A DNA stretch of 64,000 nt from an uncultured Ruminococcus sp. (GTDB lineage Bacteria; Bacillota; Clostridia; Oscillospirales; Ruminococcaceae). Positions 1 to 8,940 of this stretch are shown piece after piece. The number at the start of each line of letters is the position of its first letter. Position 1 is the stretch's first letter. Location: positions 1 to 64,000 of the forward strand of contig CACZGM010000018.1 of the NCBI GenBank assembly GCA_902780695.1. Reading direction: 5' to 3'. Below the pieces are notes generated by a model, which searched no databases, had not been told where the DNA came from, and saw only the letters and a program-made list of their open reading frames with translations. Position numbers and translations under genes: made by a program.

Positions 1-1
1 T

Positions 2-1105
2 TTACTCATATATTCCGTCCTTGTCGAGTGATTTTATCGACAGGGTAAGATACTTGAAATTGTTGTACAGGTCGATGACTTCGCCGCCCTCGCCCTCGTC
101 CGTGAGCCTTATTGTAGGACGGAGCACGTTTGAGTTGTTGCTTACGACCACTGCGTGCCTGCCGTCGCTGAGAATGACTTTTTCGCCTACCGGATAAGGC
201 GCGAAAGCGTTTAGGAACGCCATGATTATCTCATAATCGAAGTGCGTGTTCGCGCCGCCCATCATGAACTCCTCCGCCTCGGCAACGCTCCACGGCTGGC
301 GGTAGGGTCTGTTTGAGGTGAGAGCGTCGTAAACGTCCGCGACTGTGATTATCCTTGAAAGATACGTTATCTGGCTGCCTTTCAGTCCGAGCGGATAGCC
401 GGTCCCGTCGAACTTCTCGTGGTGCATCAGCACGGCGTTCATTATCTCCTCGGAGTAGCCGCCGTTCTTTCGCAGCAGGATATATCCGTTCTGCGGGTGT
501 TTCTTGATAGCCGCGAACTCGTCGTCGGTGAGTCTTCCGGGCTTGCGGATTATGTCTATATTAATAGTACGCTTGCCTATATCGTGCAGGAGCGCGGCTT
601 CGCACAGCTCACGCATACGGCTGCGTGGCAGGTCAAGGCTCTTGCCGATGGTAACGGACATCATCGCCACGCGCAGGCAGTGCTTGTATGTATAATCGTC
701 GTATGACTGGAGCTGGTGCATCTTCAGCAGGATATTGTCGTCCGCGTACAGGCTCGTTATAAGCTCGTTTGCAACGTTGGATATCTGCACCGACGCTTCC
801 TTGGTAAGCTCTCTGATCGGCTTTTCGTCGTCCGAGCCGAAGATGTTTTTCAGCGTACTGAGTGACTGGTGGATATCTATTTCCGCACGCATCTCCGCCG
901 ATATTGTGGACGCGCTGAAATTTTTCTTTATCAGCACTTCACCGACGTTGTAGCGCTCCTTGAGGTTGAAGATCATTACGCTGTCGAGGGTAGTGCCTTT
1001 AAGGAGAAGGACTCTGTCGGTTCCCGGCTCTATTACGTTATCGGCTGTGACCATTCCTGATTCAAGTTCTTCGACCTTTATCTTCATGAAGGAGGATTCT
1101 GCCAT
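2..1105 (-). CDS. HD-GYP domain protein, probable cyclic-di-nucleotide phosphodiesterase
   Basis: About 367 residues. The C-terminal two thirds is an HD-GYP domain: an LLHDIGK metal-binding motif, then HHEKFDGTGYP (the HHE...GYP signature), followed by DVYDALTSNRPYR. Family members hydrolyse cyclic di-GMP and related dinucleotides in the cytoplasm using a di-iron site. The N-terminal 100 residues have no transmembrane segment and resemble the poorly characterised region that often precedes HD-GYP domains. I start at the ATG at 1105 because AAAGGAG lies 8 bases upstream; an in-frame ATG 13 codons earlier has no such site. The stop codon is complete at positions 2-4. No GGDEF partner is visible here, so the signalling context is unknown. 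Confidence 0.85.
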   Translation of the reverse strand: MAESSFMKIKVEELESGMVTADNVIEPGTDRVLLLKGTTLDSVMIFNLKERYNVGEVLIKKNFSASTISAEMRAEIDIHQSLSTLKNIFGSDDEKPIRELTKEASVQISNVANELITSLYADDNILLKMHQLQSYDDYTYKHCLRVAMMSVTIGKSLDLPRSRMRELCEAALLHDIGKRTINIDIIRKPGRLTDDEFAAIKKHPQNGYILLRKNGGYSEEIMNAVLMHHEKFDGTGYPLGLKGSQITYLSRIITVADVYDALTSNRPYRQPWSVAEAEEFMMGGANTHFDYEIIMAFLNAFAPYPVGEKVILSDGRHAVVVSNNSNVLRPTIRLTDEGEGGEVIDLYNNFKYLTLSIKSLDKDGIYE

Positions 1106-1266
1106 TAACGCCACTCCTTTCCCGCGGAAAAATATTACACACAATTATTATAACATATTTATGCCGAAAATGCAATAACAAACCGTATAAAAATTCAGAA
1201 TTAAGATTGTCCCTGTCTCCGGCGGTGAAAAAAGCCGCCCCGGGTCTGAACCGGAGCGGTCTTGGG

Positions 1267-1680
1267 TCATTTCATAAGAGCGATAAATGCGCGGGCTTTG
1301 TGGGCTATGATCTTGTCGTTCTCGTATGTAAGGAACGATGCCGCCTGGTCTATCTCGACCCAGCGCATCTCGGAGATCTCGTCGAGCTGCGGCTTCGCGT
1401 CGCGGCTTATAGCCTTTCCCACAAAATAGACAACGGTCTTGCTGGTGTCTTTCCGCGGACTGAACGTTACCGTCTCGCGGAAGCCGCTGTCTATAAGCAC
1501 ATCTATGTTTGTTTCCTCCTTTATCTCTCTCTGAGCGGTCTCGATCTCGGTCTCGCCTTTTTCGACATGACCTTTCGGGAATGACCAGTATCCCGATTTG
1601 ATATGGCGTATCAGCAGTATTTCGGTGTTACCGTGAAATTTCCTGTACACTACCGCGCCGCAGGATTTTTCGTAATTCAT
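1267..1680 (-). CDS. Nudix hydrolase
   Basis: 137 residues with a full Nudix box: GHVEKGETEIETAQREIKEE fits GX5EX7REUXEEXGU, so metal-dependent hydrolysis of a nucleoside diphosphate-linked substrate is expected. The short N-terminus (CGAVVYR) and overall length resemble the Ap4A-hydrolase-like branch (bis-5'-nucleosyl tetraphosphatase, asymmetrical), but the exact substrate cannot be read from sequence. The ATG at 1680 has a GGA-type ribosome site (AAAGGATG) 6-10 bases upstream. It follows the divergently expressed Abi gene region and precedes the HD-GYP gene in the same direction, with a 160-base gap that argues against tight coupling. Confidence 0.85.
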   Translation of the reverse strand: MNYEKSCGAVVYRKFHGNTEILLIRHIKSGYWSFPKGHVEKGETEIETAQREIKEETNIDVLIDSGFRETVTFSPRKDTSKTVVYFVGKAISRDAKPQLDEISEMRWVEIDQAASFLTYENDKIIAHKARAFIALMK

Positions 1681-1804
1681 CGGCTCATCCTTTCGTAATA
1701 GTGGGAGCGGACGGCATTTTCTGCGCGTTCGCCGTAATTGAATATATTATAGCACATTTTCTTCGATTTGTCACTACCTTTTTTATATATTGCCCGAAAT
1801 CAGA

Positions 1805-1833
1805 TTGACAATGCCTGCCAAAAGCGGTATAAT
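1805..1833 (+). promoter_or_regulatory. Perfect consensus sigma-A promoter of the Abi gene
   Basis: TTGACA (1805-1810), a 17-base spacer and TATAAT (1828-1833): every hexamer base is consensus, with AT-rich sequence upstream. The expected start near 1840 gives a 45-base leader. Such a strong promoter in front of a putatively toxic gene suggests control after transcription. Confidence 0.8.
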
Positions 1834-1886
1834 ACTATTGACAGAATGTCTGAACGGCAGTTCTCATCGAAAGGACAGAGATCAGT

Positions 1887-2792
1887 ATGGCAAACCGCAT
1901 CGACCATGATATCCGCGACGAACAGGTGCGCAGGGTCAAGAGCCCGGCGACCGTCCAGGATCAGATAAATAAGCTCCTCAGCAGAGGCTGTATAATAGAG
2001 GACATGGATCACGCGGTCTGCGCCCTGTCGAACATCAATTACTACCGGCTCGCGCATTATTTCGCCGTATTCCTCGAAACCAAGACCAAGTACCGCGACG
2101 GAACGAGCTTCGAGACGGTAATGCACATCTACGACTTTGACAGGCTCCTCCGCTCGCTGCTGCTTATGGCGCTCGAAGAAGTCGAGATAACCATGCGGGC
2201 GAATATATCGAACTATCACGCGCTGAAGTACGGCGCACTCGGATATCTGAACGAATCGGGCTTTGACGCGCGTCACAACCACAAGCAGTTCCTCAAGAAG
2301 ATAGACCGCGTTATCGAGAACAACACCGGCGAGCAGCTCGTTACCCACCACATGAAGAAGTACGGCGGCGCTTTCCCGCTGTGGGTAATCATGGAGCTGT
2401 TCAGTTTCGGCCTGCTCAACAGCTTTTACAGCGATATGAAGACCGAGGATAAGCGTGCGGTGGCGGAAAACGCGTTCGGTCTGCCGTACAGGTGTGTCGA
2501 GAACTGGCTCGTCTGTCTGTCGGAGCTGCGCAACCACTGTGCGCACTATAACCGCCTTTACGCGAACAACCTTTCCGCCGTCCCGAAGCAGCCGCCCGAT
2601 CTTACCCGGCCTATCGGCAACACGCTTTTCGACTATGTGCTTATCCTTAAACGGCTCTATCCGCGGAGCGATGTGTGGAACACCGCTTTCGTGACCAAGC
2701 TGGAGCTGCTCATCGCCGAGTATGATGAAGTTGTGGATCTGTCTTACATCGGCTTCCCGCTCGACTGGCAGTCGTATATCAGAGACGTGTGA
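1887..2792 (+). CDS. Abi_2/AbiD-AbiF family abortive-infection protein (HEPN RNase type)
   Basis: 301 residues. The N-terminus has the family-typical INYYRL segment (residues 50-55), followed by the DRLLR...LEEVEITMR helices. Near the C-terminus RNHCAH (Arg215 to His220) is the R-X4-H motif of HEPN ribonucleases. Family members (AbiD, AbiF) abort phage infection; the active site suggests RNA cleavage, probably as a dimer. Start: ATG with GAAAGGAC 8-13 bases upstream. It stands alone between a Nudix gene and gatC, under a perfect consensus promoter and with its own terminator, which is the typical behaviour of a mobile defence gene. No protein antitoxin is adjacent. The family call is solid; the RNase activity is inferred from the motif. 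Confidence 0.85.
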   Translation: MANRIDHDIRDEQVRRVKSPATVQDQINKLLSRGCIIEDMDHAVCALSNINYYRLAHYFAVFLETKTKYRDGTSFETVMHIYDFDRLLRSLLLMALEEVEITMRANISNYHALKYGALGYLNESGFDARHNHKQFLKKIDRVIENNTGEQLVTHHMKKYGGAFPLWVIMELFSFGLLNSFYSDMKTEDKRAVAENAFGLPYRCVENWLVCLSELRNHCAHYNRLYANNLSAVPKQPPDLTRPIGNTLFDYVLILKRLYPRSDVWNTAFVTKLELLIAEYDEVVDLSYIGFPLDWQSYIRDV

Positions 2793-2879
2793 CAATTCAC
2801 AATGCACAATTGCGGTGCGGCTCCGCCGCTGATCTTTATTGTTTGTTCAAAGCGGATTAATAAGCATGAAACAACGTAT

Positions 2880-2913
2880 CCTCCCGGCAGTGAACAGCCG
2901 GGGGGTATTTTTG
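2880..2913 (+). terminator. Terminator downstream of the Abi gene
   Basis: A 9-bp G+C stem (2880-2888 with 2897-2905, one G-U pair), an 8-base loop, and a T-rich tail TATTTTTG. It lies about 90 bases past the Abi stop codon and before the gatC promoter. The 2793-3013 gap also holds one copy of the CAATTCACAATGCACAATTG repeat (2793-2812). Confidence 0.75.
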
Positions 2914-3013
2914 TGACAGGGAACGGATGCGGAATACAGCGGTCTGTTCAGCGTGTCCGGAAATATATTTTGGGACAGACGGGAAGGGAAACGGCAAAAT
3001 TTTTTAAAAACTC

Positions 3014-3042
3014 TTGCAATATTATGTATTTTATAGTATAAT
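3014..3042 (+). promoter_or_regulatory. Promoter of the gatCAB-aspS operon
   Basis: TTGCAA (3014-3019), 17-base spacer, TATAAT (3037-3042). The transcript would start about 40 bases before gatC. The upstream 3000-3013 stretch is A/T-tract rich, as in UP elements. Confidence 0.75.
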
Positions 3043-3087
3043 AATATGGATAATGTATAACTATCATATCAGAAAGGACGATAAGGT

Positions 3088-3366
3088 ATGGATATAGCGA
3101 CACTTGACCACATCTGCCGGCTGTCTAAGCTCAACTTCACCGAGGAAGAGCAGGAGAAAGCCCTTGCGGAAATGTCCGATATCATCGGGCTCATGGACAC
3201 CATAAAAGAATACGATATAACATACGACGATACCAAAGACCATAACGAAATACGCTATGACGATCTGCGGAAGGATATACCCGCGCCGTCTTTCCCGACG
3301 GAAAAGCTCCAGCAGAACACAACACCGCGCGACAACTGCTACGTCGTGCCGAAAATGATGGAATAA
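3088..3366 (+). CDS. gatC: Asp/Glu-tRNA amidotransferase subunit C
   Basis: 92 residues, the normal GatC length. It begins with the family-typical DIATLDHICRLSKLNFTEEE and ends with the RDNCYVVPKMME-type tail (usually R.D.....PK). GatC is a small clamp that wraps the GatA-GatB interface in the heterotrimer converting misacylated Asp-tRNA(Asn) and Glu-tRNA(Gln) to the amide forms. The ATG has AAAGGAC about 10 bases upstream. It is the first gene of the operon, 12 bases before gatA. Confidence 0.95.
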   Translation: MDIATLDHICRLSKLNFTEEEQEKALAEMSDIIGLMDTIKEYDITYDDTKDHNEIRYDDLRKDIPAPSFPTEKLQQNTTPRDNCYVVPKMME

Positions 3367-3378
3367 CGGAGGGAAGAC

Positions 3379-4827
3379 ATGGATCTGAAAAACATTACTG
3401 TGGCCGGACTGCGCGGAATGCTCGACAATAAAGAGATAAGCGCAAAGGAAGCGGCTTCGGAGTTTCTCTCCGAGATAAAGGCAAAGGACGGCAGAGTGCT
3501 TTCGTACATCACCGTCACCGAAGATGAGGCGGCAAAGAACGCGGAAGCTGCACAGAAGCGCATAGATGCCGGAAACGCGGCACCGCTCACCGGAATACCG
3601 CTCGCGCTCAAGGATAATCTCTGCACCGACGGCATAAAAACGACCTGCTCGTCGAAGATGCTCGGCGATTTCGTACCGCCGTACAGCGCAACAGCCGTTG
3701 AAAAGCTCGCGGAACAGGATTACACCCTGCTCGGCAAGGTGTCAATGGACGAGTTCGCAATGGGCGGCTCCACACAGACGAGCGCCTTTGCCAAGACAAA
3801 GAACCCTTACGATACCGAGCGCGTTCCCGGAGGTTCGTCGGGCGGTTCGGCTGCCGCGGTCGCGGCGGGATTCTGCGCAGCGGCGCTCGGAAGCGATACC
3901 GGCGGCTCGATACGTCAGCCCGCGTCTTTCTGCGGAGTTACCGGTCTGAAGCCCACTTACGGCAGAGTTTCGAGATACGGACTTGTGGCTTTCGCAAGCT
4001 CACTCGATCAGATAGGTCCGATAGCGCGTACAGCCGAGGACTGCGGTATCATTCTCAACGCGATAGCGGGAGTTGACCCGAAGGACGCGACAAGCAGGAA
4101 CGTGCCGTTCACCGACTTCAACGAAAAGCTCGGACAGCCGGTAAGCGGAATGAAGATAGCTATACCGAAGGAGTTCTACGGTGACGCTGTCGATGAAGAA
4201 GTAAGAAACGCGGTAATGAATGCCGCTCACGAATACGAGAAAATGGGCGCACAGCTCGTTGACTGCTCGATCAGCACGCTGCGCTACGCGGTGCAGGCTT
4301 ATTACCTGATATCCTCCGCGGAAGCCGCGTCGAACCTTTCCCGCTATGACGGAATAAAGTACGGTCTGCGCGGAGAGGGCCACAGCTTCGACGAGATGAT
4401 ACGCGACAGCCGCAACCGCGGTTTCGGCGCAGAGGTAAAGCGCCGCATACTTCTCGGCAACTATGCGCTGTCGAGCGGTTACTACGATGCTTACTACCGC
4501 AAGGCGCTTGCGCTCAAGCAGAAGATAATCGAGGAATACAATGCCGTGTTCGACAAGGCGGACGTTATCCTCACCCCGACGGCTCCGAGCGTTGCATACA
4601 AGATCGGCGTGCAGGACAACGACCCCGTAAAGATGTACACCGCCGATATCTGCACCGTTACGGTGAATATCGCGGGACTCCCGGCGATAAACACGACCTG
4701 CGGCTACGACGGAAACGGTATGCCGATAGGTATGTCGATAGTCGGCAGACGCTTCGACGAAGCAACGATAATACAGACCGCGGACGCGTTTGAGAAGACA
4801 TTCTCGCCCGTTCGCTGCACATTATAA
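3379..4827 (+). CDS. gatA: Asp/Glu-tRNA amidotransferase subunit A (glutaminase)
   Basis: 482 residues, usual GatA length. The amidase signature is intact: ALKDN supplies the catalytic Lys, and GGSSGGSAAAVAAG followed by SDTGGSIRQPASFCG supplies the cis-Ser and nucleophile Ser of the Ser-cisSer-Lys triad. GatA releases ammonia from glutamine, which is channelled to GatB. The start has GGAGGGAA 5-12 bases upstream. It sits between gatC and gatB with gaps of 12 and 17 bases, consistent with translation as one complex. Confidence 0.96.
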   Translation: MDLKNITVAGLRGMLDNKEISAKEAASEFLSEIKAKDGRVLSYITVTEDEAAKNAEAAQKRIDAGNAAPLTGIPLALKDNLCTDGIKTTCSSKMLGDFVPPYSATAVEKLAEQDYTLLGKVSMDEFAMGGSTQTSAFAKTKNPYDTERVPGGSSGGSAAAVAAGFCAAALGSDTGGSIRQPASFCGVTGLKPTYGRVSRYGLVAFASSLDQIGPIARTAEDCGIILNAIAGVDPKDATSRNVPFTDFNEKLGQPVSGMKIAIPKEFYGDAVDEEVRNAVMNAAHEYEKMGAQLVDCSISTLRYAVQAYYLISSAEAASNLSRYDGIKYGLRGEGHSFDEMIRDSRNRGFGAEVKRRILLGNYALSSGYYDAYYRKALALKQKIIEEYNAVFDKADVILTPTAPSVAYKIGVQDNDPVKMYTADICTVTVNIAGLPAINTTCGYDGNGMPIGMSIVGRRFDEATIIQTADAFEKTFSPVRCTL

Positions 4828-4844
4828 GAAAGGAGCATCGGAAA

Positions 4845-6278
4845 ATGTCTGATCTTTACCCCACCATAGGACTTGAGATTCATGCCGAGCTCCTCACAAA
4901 GTCCAAGGTCTTCTGCACCTGTTCCGCGGAATTCGGCGGAGAGCCGAACTCGCGCTGCTGCCCGGTATGCTCGGGTATGCCCGGAACGCTGCCGGTGCTG
5001 AACCACACCGCCGTTGAGTACATCATCAGAGCGGGATATGTTACGAACTGCGAGATATCGCGGTTCACCAAATGGGACAGAAAGAACTATTTCTACCCCG
5101 ATCTTCCGAAGGCGTATCAGATCTCGCAGATGCCGCGCCCCGTATGCCTGAACGGCTATGTCGATATCGTGGCGGGCGGACAGGAAAAGCGCATACGCGT
5201 CAACCGCATACACCTCGAAGAGGACGCGGGCAAGCTGGTGCATGACGATGCAACGCGCTCCAGCCTCGCGGACTACAACCGCTGCGGCATCCCGCTTATC
5301 GAAATGGTAACGGAGCCGGATTTCCACAGTGCGGAGGAAGTTGTGGCTTATGTCGAGAAGATAAAGCTGCTGTATAAGTACGCGGGTATATGCGACTGCA
5401 AAATGGAGCAGGGCTCCCTCAGATGCGATGTCAATATCTCACTCGCGCCGAAGGGTTCGGACGTGCTCGGAACGCGTGCGGAGCTGAAGAACCTCAACTC
5501 CACCAAGGCGATAGTACGCGCGATAGAGTATGAGATATACCGTCAGACGGAGATCATCGAGTCCGGCGGAAAGGTATTGCAGGAAACAAGGCGCTTCTCT
5601 GATTCCACGGGCGAAACAACGGCGCTCCGCTCGAAAGAGGACGCGCACGATTACAGATACTTCCCCGACCCGGATATCCCGCCGATAATCTTCACCGAAG
5701 AGGAGCTTGACGCGATAAAGGCGGCGCTCCCGGAGATGCCGGAACAGCGCAGAGAGCGTTATATCACGCAGTACGGACTTGCTCCCGCAGACGCCGACAA
5801 CATCATAAACGACAAGGATATCTGCGATTTCTTTGAAGCCGCGATAAAGGCTTACGACAAGCCGAAGACCGTCGCGAACTTCATTCTCGGCGAGTTCATG
5901 CGCCGCATTAATCTCGGCGAAATGACAATGGACGGACTGAAATTCGCGCCCGAAGACCTCGCAAGGCTCATAGAACTCGGTGATACCGACAAGATAAACA
6001 AGAACAACTACAAGACCATATTCGTCGAGATGATAAATTCCGGCGAAAAGCCCGATGCGGTATGTGACAGGCTCGACCTGTGGGTAAGGGACGACACCTC
6101 CGCGGTGGAAGCGGTCATCGACAAGCTGATCGCCGACAATCCGAAGCCCGTCGAACAGTACCGCGCAGGCGAGCAGAAGGTATTCGGATTCTTCATGGGT
6201 CAGGCGAACAAGGCTCTCAAGGGTCAGGCTACGCCGAATACTATCAAGGCAATTCTTGAACAGAAATTAAAAGGATAA
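4845..6278 (+). CDS. gatB: Asp/Glu-tRNA amidotransferase subunit B
   Basis: 477 residues, the usual length. Recognisable features are the N-terminal TIGLEIHAELLTKSKVFC, the zinc-type cysteines CSAEFG...CCPVCSGMPG, the EMVTEPDFHSAEE kinase-fold core and a C-terminal YqeY-like tRNA-binding tail (from roughly residue 330). GatB phosphorylates the misacylated amino acid and transfers the ammonia delivered by GatA. The ATG has AGAAAGGAGCAT upstream. The next gene is aspS, 18 bases on. Confidence 0.96.
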   Translation: MSDLYPTIGLEIHAELLTKSKVFCTCSAEFGGEPNSRCCPVCSGMPGTLPVLNHTAVEYIIRAGYVTNCEISRFTKWDRKNYFYPDLPKAYQISQMPRPVCLNGYVDIVAGGQEKRIRVNRIHLEEDAGKLVHDDATRSSLADYNRCGIPLIEMVTEPDFHSAEEVVAYVEKIKLLYKYAGICDCKMEQGSLRCDVNISLAPKGSDVLGTRAELKNLNSTKAIVRAIEYEIYRQTEIIESGGKVLQETRRFSDSTGETTALRSKEDAHDYRYFPDPDIPPIIFTEEELDAIKAALPEMPEQRRERYITQYGLAPADADNIINDKDICDFFEAAIKAYDKPKTVANFILGEFMRRINLGEMTMDGLKFAPEDLARLIELGDTDKINKNNYKTIFVEMINSGEKPDAVCDRLDLWVRDDTSAVEAVIDKLIADNPKPVEQYRAGEQKVFGFFMGQANKALKGQATPNTIKAILEQKLKG

Positions 6279-6296
6279 AGAAAGGAACATAAGACA

Positions 6297-8084
6297 ATGT
6301 TCACAGCAAACAGGTACCGTGACCACAACACGGCTATGATATCCGAAGCGGATATCGGAAAACAGGTCCGCGTTTCCGGCTGGGTAGAAAACATCAGAGA
6401 TCACGGAGGCATCGAGTTCATCGATCTGCGTGACCATTACGGAATGCTGCAGGTGACCTTCCAGAACAACGAAAAGCTCCTTGAGGGTATAAACAAGGAG
6501 TGCGCGATATCTATCGCGGGTACGATCATCAAGCGCGACGAGAGCACCTACAACCCCAAGATCGCGACCGGAACCGTTGAGCTTTCGGCGGAGACCGTCG
6601 ATATCCTCGGCAAGGTGACCACTCAGCTGCCTTTCGAGATACCCACATCTCACGAGAACAATGAGGATATCCGTCTGCGCTACCGCTTCCTCGATATGAG
6701 AAACAGAAGAGTGCATGAGAACATCGTTTTCCGTTCGCAGGTAATGAGCTTCATGCGCGAGAAGATGACAGAGCTGGGATTCCTGGAGCTCCAGACTCCT
6801 ATCCTCTCCACATCGTCCCCCGAGGGCGCGAGAGACTACCTGATACCGAGCAGAAAGCACCACGGCAGATTCTACGCGCTACCGCAGGCTCCGCAGATAT
6901 TCAAGCAGCTGTATATGGTTTCCGGCTTTGACAAGTATTTCCAGCTCGCACCGTGCTTCCGTGACGAGGATGCGCGTGCGGACCGTACTCCGGGCGAGTT
7001 CTATCAGCTTGACCTTGAAATGAGCTTTGCGACCCAGGAGGATGTTTTCGCGGCAGCCGAGCAGGTATTTCCGGCTATCCTCGAAAAGTTCGGAAAGAAG
7101 CAGTACACACACGCTCCTTTCCCGCGCATAACCTATGAGGAGGCTATGCTGAAATACGGCTCCGACAAGCCCGATCTGCGCAACCCGCTGTTTATCATCG
7201 ATGTTTCCGATCTGTTTGTTGACAGCTCGTTCAAGCCGTTCTCGAACAAGACCGTCCGTGCTATACGCGTTCCGAAAATGGCGGAGAAGTCCAAGAGCTT
7301 CTTCGAGAAAATGGAGGAATACGCGCTGTCTATCGGAATGAAGGGTCTCGGCTACTTCAAGGTAGAAGAAGGACTCAAGTTCAACGGTCCTATCGACAAG
7401 TTCCTGCGCGAGGGCGACAGGGAAGAGCTCGCAAAGCGTGCGGAGCTTGAAGTCGGAGATGTTCTCTACTTCATCGCGGACAACAAGAAGAACGCGGAGA
7501 AGTTCGCGGGGCAGATAAGAAACGAAGTCGCCGCGAGAATGGGACTTATCGACGAGGACAGATTCGAGATTTGCTGGATAGTTGACTTCCCGATGTATGA
7601 GGAAGACGAAGAGACCGGAAAGCCGATCTTCACGCACAACCCGTTCTCTATGCCGCAGGGCGAGCTTGAAGCGCTCAACACGAAGAATCCCTGCGACGTG
7701 CTTGCTTATCAGTACGACGTTGTATGCAACGGCGTTGAGCTCGCGTCCGGCGCTGTCCGCAACCACGATATCGACGTTATGGTAAAGGCATTCGAGATAG
7801 CCGGCTACACCGAGGAAGATGTAAAGGAGAAGTTCGGTGCGCTGTACAGTGCGTTCAAATTCGGCGCTCCGCCTCACGCGGGTATGGCGTTCGGCATAGA
7901 CAGAATGATAATGCTGCTTCTTGACGAGGACAGCATACGCGAAGTTATCGCGTTCCCGCTGAACTCGAACGCACAGGATCTCCTGCTCGGAGCGCCTACC
8001 GAGGTCACCGAACAGCAGCTCCGCGAGGTGCATATCAAGGTGCGTCAGCGTCCGCAGGATATCAAGAACAACCAGCAGCAGTAA
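6297..8084 (+). CDS. aspS: Aspartyl-tRNA synthetase
   Basis: 595 residues, the normal size of a bacterial AspRS with an N-terminal OB-fold anticodon-binding domain (VSGWVENIRDHGGIEFIDLRD), class II motif 2 (FRDEDARADRTPGEFYQLDLEMSF region), a GAD insertion domain and class II motif 3 (HAGMAFGIDRMIMLL). Co-transcription with gatCAB is the informative point: a relaxed AspRS that also charges tRNA(Asn) would feed the amidotransferase directly. That this enzyme is non-discriminating is inference. The start has AAAGGAACATAAGACA upstream. Confidence 0.96.
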   Translation: MFTANRYRDHNTAMISEADIGKQVRVSGWVENIRDHGGIEFIDLRDHYGMLQVTFQNNEKLLEGINKECAISIAGTIIKRDESTYNPKIATGTVELSAETVDILGKVTTQLPFEIPTSHENNEDIRLRYRFLDMRNRRVHENIVFRSQVMSFMREKMTELGFLELQTPILSTSSPEGARDYLIPSRKHHGRFYALPQAPQIFKQLYMVSGFDKYFQLAPCFRDEDARADRTPGEFYQLDLEMSFATQEDVFAAAEQVFPAILEKFGKKQYTHAPFPRITYEEAMLKYGSDKPDLRNPLFIIDVSDLFVDSSFKPFSNKTVRAIRVPKMAEKSKSFFEKMEEYALSIGMKGLGYFKVEEGLKFNGPIDKFLREGDREELAKRAELEVGDVLYFIADNKKNAEKFAGQIRNEVAARMGLIDEDRFEICWIVDFPMYEEDEETGKPIFTHNPFSMPQGELEALNTKNPCDVLAYQYDVVCNGVELASGAVRNHDIDVMVKAFEIAGYTEEDVKEKFGALYSAFKFGAPPHAGMAFGIDRMIMLLLDEDSIREVIAFPLNSNAQDLLLGAPTEVTEQQLREVHIKVRQRPQDIKNNQQQ

Positions 8085-8133
8085 TGCACGCAAGCTCCCG
8101 CATTGTCAAATATTTAGGAGGAAGATGATACCT

Positions 8134-8409
8134 ATGGCTGAAGGATTTGTAACATACAAGGGATTCCCGCTCGTAAGAAAGGGAAACGAGATATACTACG
8201 GAAATATGTCGGACGAATATGTGACGTATATGAATGTCGTATCTACCCACGACGAAAACGGGATAGCGGCTGCCGATAAGATAAAGGTGTTTATGATGAA
8301 GACGGAAAAGGGTCTCGACCCTATCTCCGCTATCGTCAAGTCCAGCGACCGCACCAGCCTTTACGACGCACTGGATATAGCCAATATATGGCTGTCCCGT
8401 GAAGTGTGA
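8134..8409 (+). CDS. Conserved small hypothetical protein
   Basis: 91 residues from the ATG at 8134 (MAEGFVTYKGFPLVRKGN). An ATG three codons earlier (8125) is only 3 bases from the AGGAGG at 8116-8121, while 8134 is 12 bases away; neither spacing is ideal and I favour 8134. The pattern VTYKGFPLVRKGNEIYYGNMSDEYV looks like a family of small cytoplasmic clostridial proteins of unknown function. There is no signal peptide, transmembrane segment or cysteine motif. It lies 50 bases after aspS and may be the last gene of that operon. No function is proposed. Confidence 0.7.
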   Translation: MAEGFVTYKGFPLVRKGNEIYYGNMSDEYVTYMNVVSTHDENGIAAADKIKVFMMKTEKGLDPISAIVKSSDRTSLYDALDIANIWLSREV

Positions 8410-8930
8410 CGCATTTGGGTTAAACTCATGCTGCCTTCGGCTGTTTGGGACTCTGTCCCAAGCCCTGCCGGAGCTTCGCCCCGCAGCATGATGCTGCGAG
8501 CGTGACCGCCCAAAGCGCGCACGATGCGCGCATAAAAAGCGGTCAGCGACGGACACAGACCAAGGTTTCACCTTGGATCCAAGAACGCGTTTTTTCAAGA
8601 GAAGGTCGCTTCGCTTGAGATTTTTTGCCCTACGCGGGCGGCGGCGCGGTAGCCCGCGCTGTCAGTCCGCCGCACGAGTGAGGTTTAAGGGACAGCTCTT
8701 GCATAGGCGGCGACTCATTGACAGCCGCAGATGTAATTCGTAAACTGTCTCTACTATTCAGCTCACATCAATGTGGAGACAGATTAGAGAATTTTTTCAA
8801 AAAAGACTGCTGAAATTGTTAGTTTCAGCAGTCTTTCTTATTTATTGAGTGATATATCGCCAACTCCACTGCATTTCTATGAGAGCCGCCCATAGAAGGA
8901 CGCTCTGAAATACAGCTGCTGCCCGCGCCG
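8410..8930. repeat. Mosaic of dispersed intergenic repeats (no gene)
   Basis: No credible ORF in 530 bases. Three modules recur elsewhere in the window: (i) 8430-8600, containing CTGCCTTCGGCTG and GACCAAGG/CCTTGGATCCAAG, also present inverted at 48495-48595; (ii) 8664-8786, a 123-base unit from AGTCCGCCGCAC to GAGACAGATT, repeated inverted at 60156-60277 with about 75-80% identity by eye and a conserved GTCTC/GAGAC stem; (iii) 8859-8905, GCCAACTCCACTGCATTTC then CGCTCTGAAATACAGC, repeated at 31039, 48313, about 19955 and (inverted) about 60070-60132. Modules ii and iii occur in the same order in the 60-kb copy. Confidence 0.75.
8802..8840. terminator. Bidirectional terminator between the repeat mosaic and flotillin
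   Basis: A perfect 14-bp stem (8802-8815 with 8823-8836) with a 7-base loop, T-rich on both exits (TTTCTTATTTATT on plus; TTTTTTGAAAAAATT on minus). It can end the flotillin operon arriving on the minus strand. Confidence 0.8.
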
Positions 8931-8940
8931 GCTTCGGCGC

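Noticed and set aside
6879..8093. 404-codon open frame antisense to aspS, and similar long antisense frames (for example 33832-35025, 38841-39446, 53215-53643)
   Set aside because: They mirror the codon structure of strongly conserved genes on the other strand, show no family motifs and lack ribosome sites; shadows of GC-rich coding sequence.
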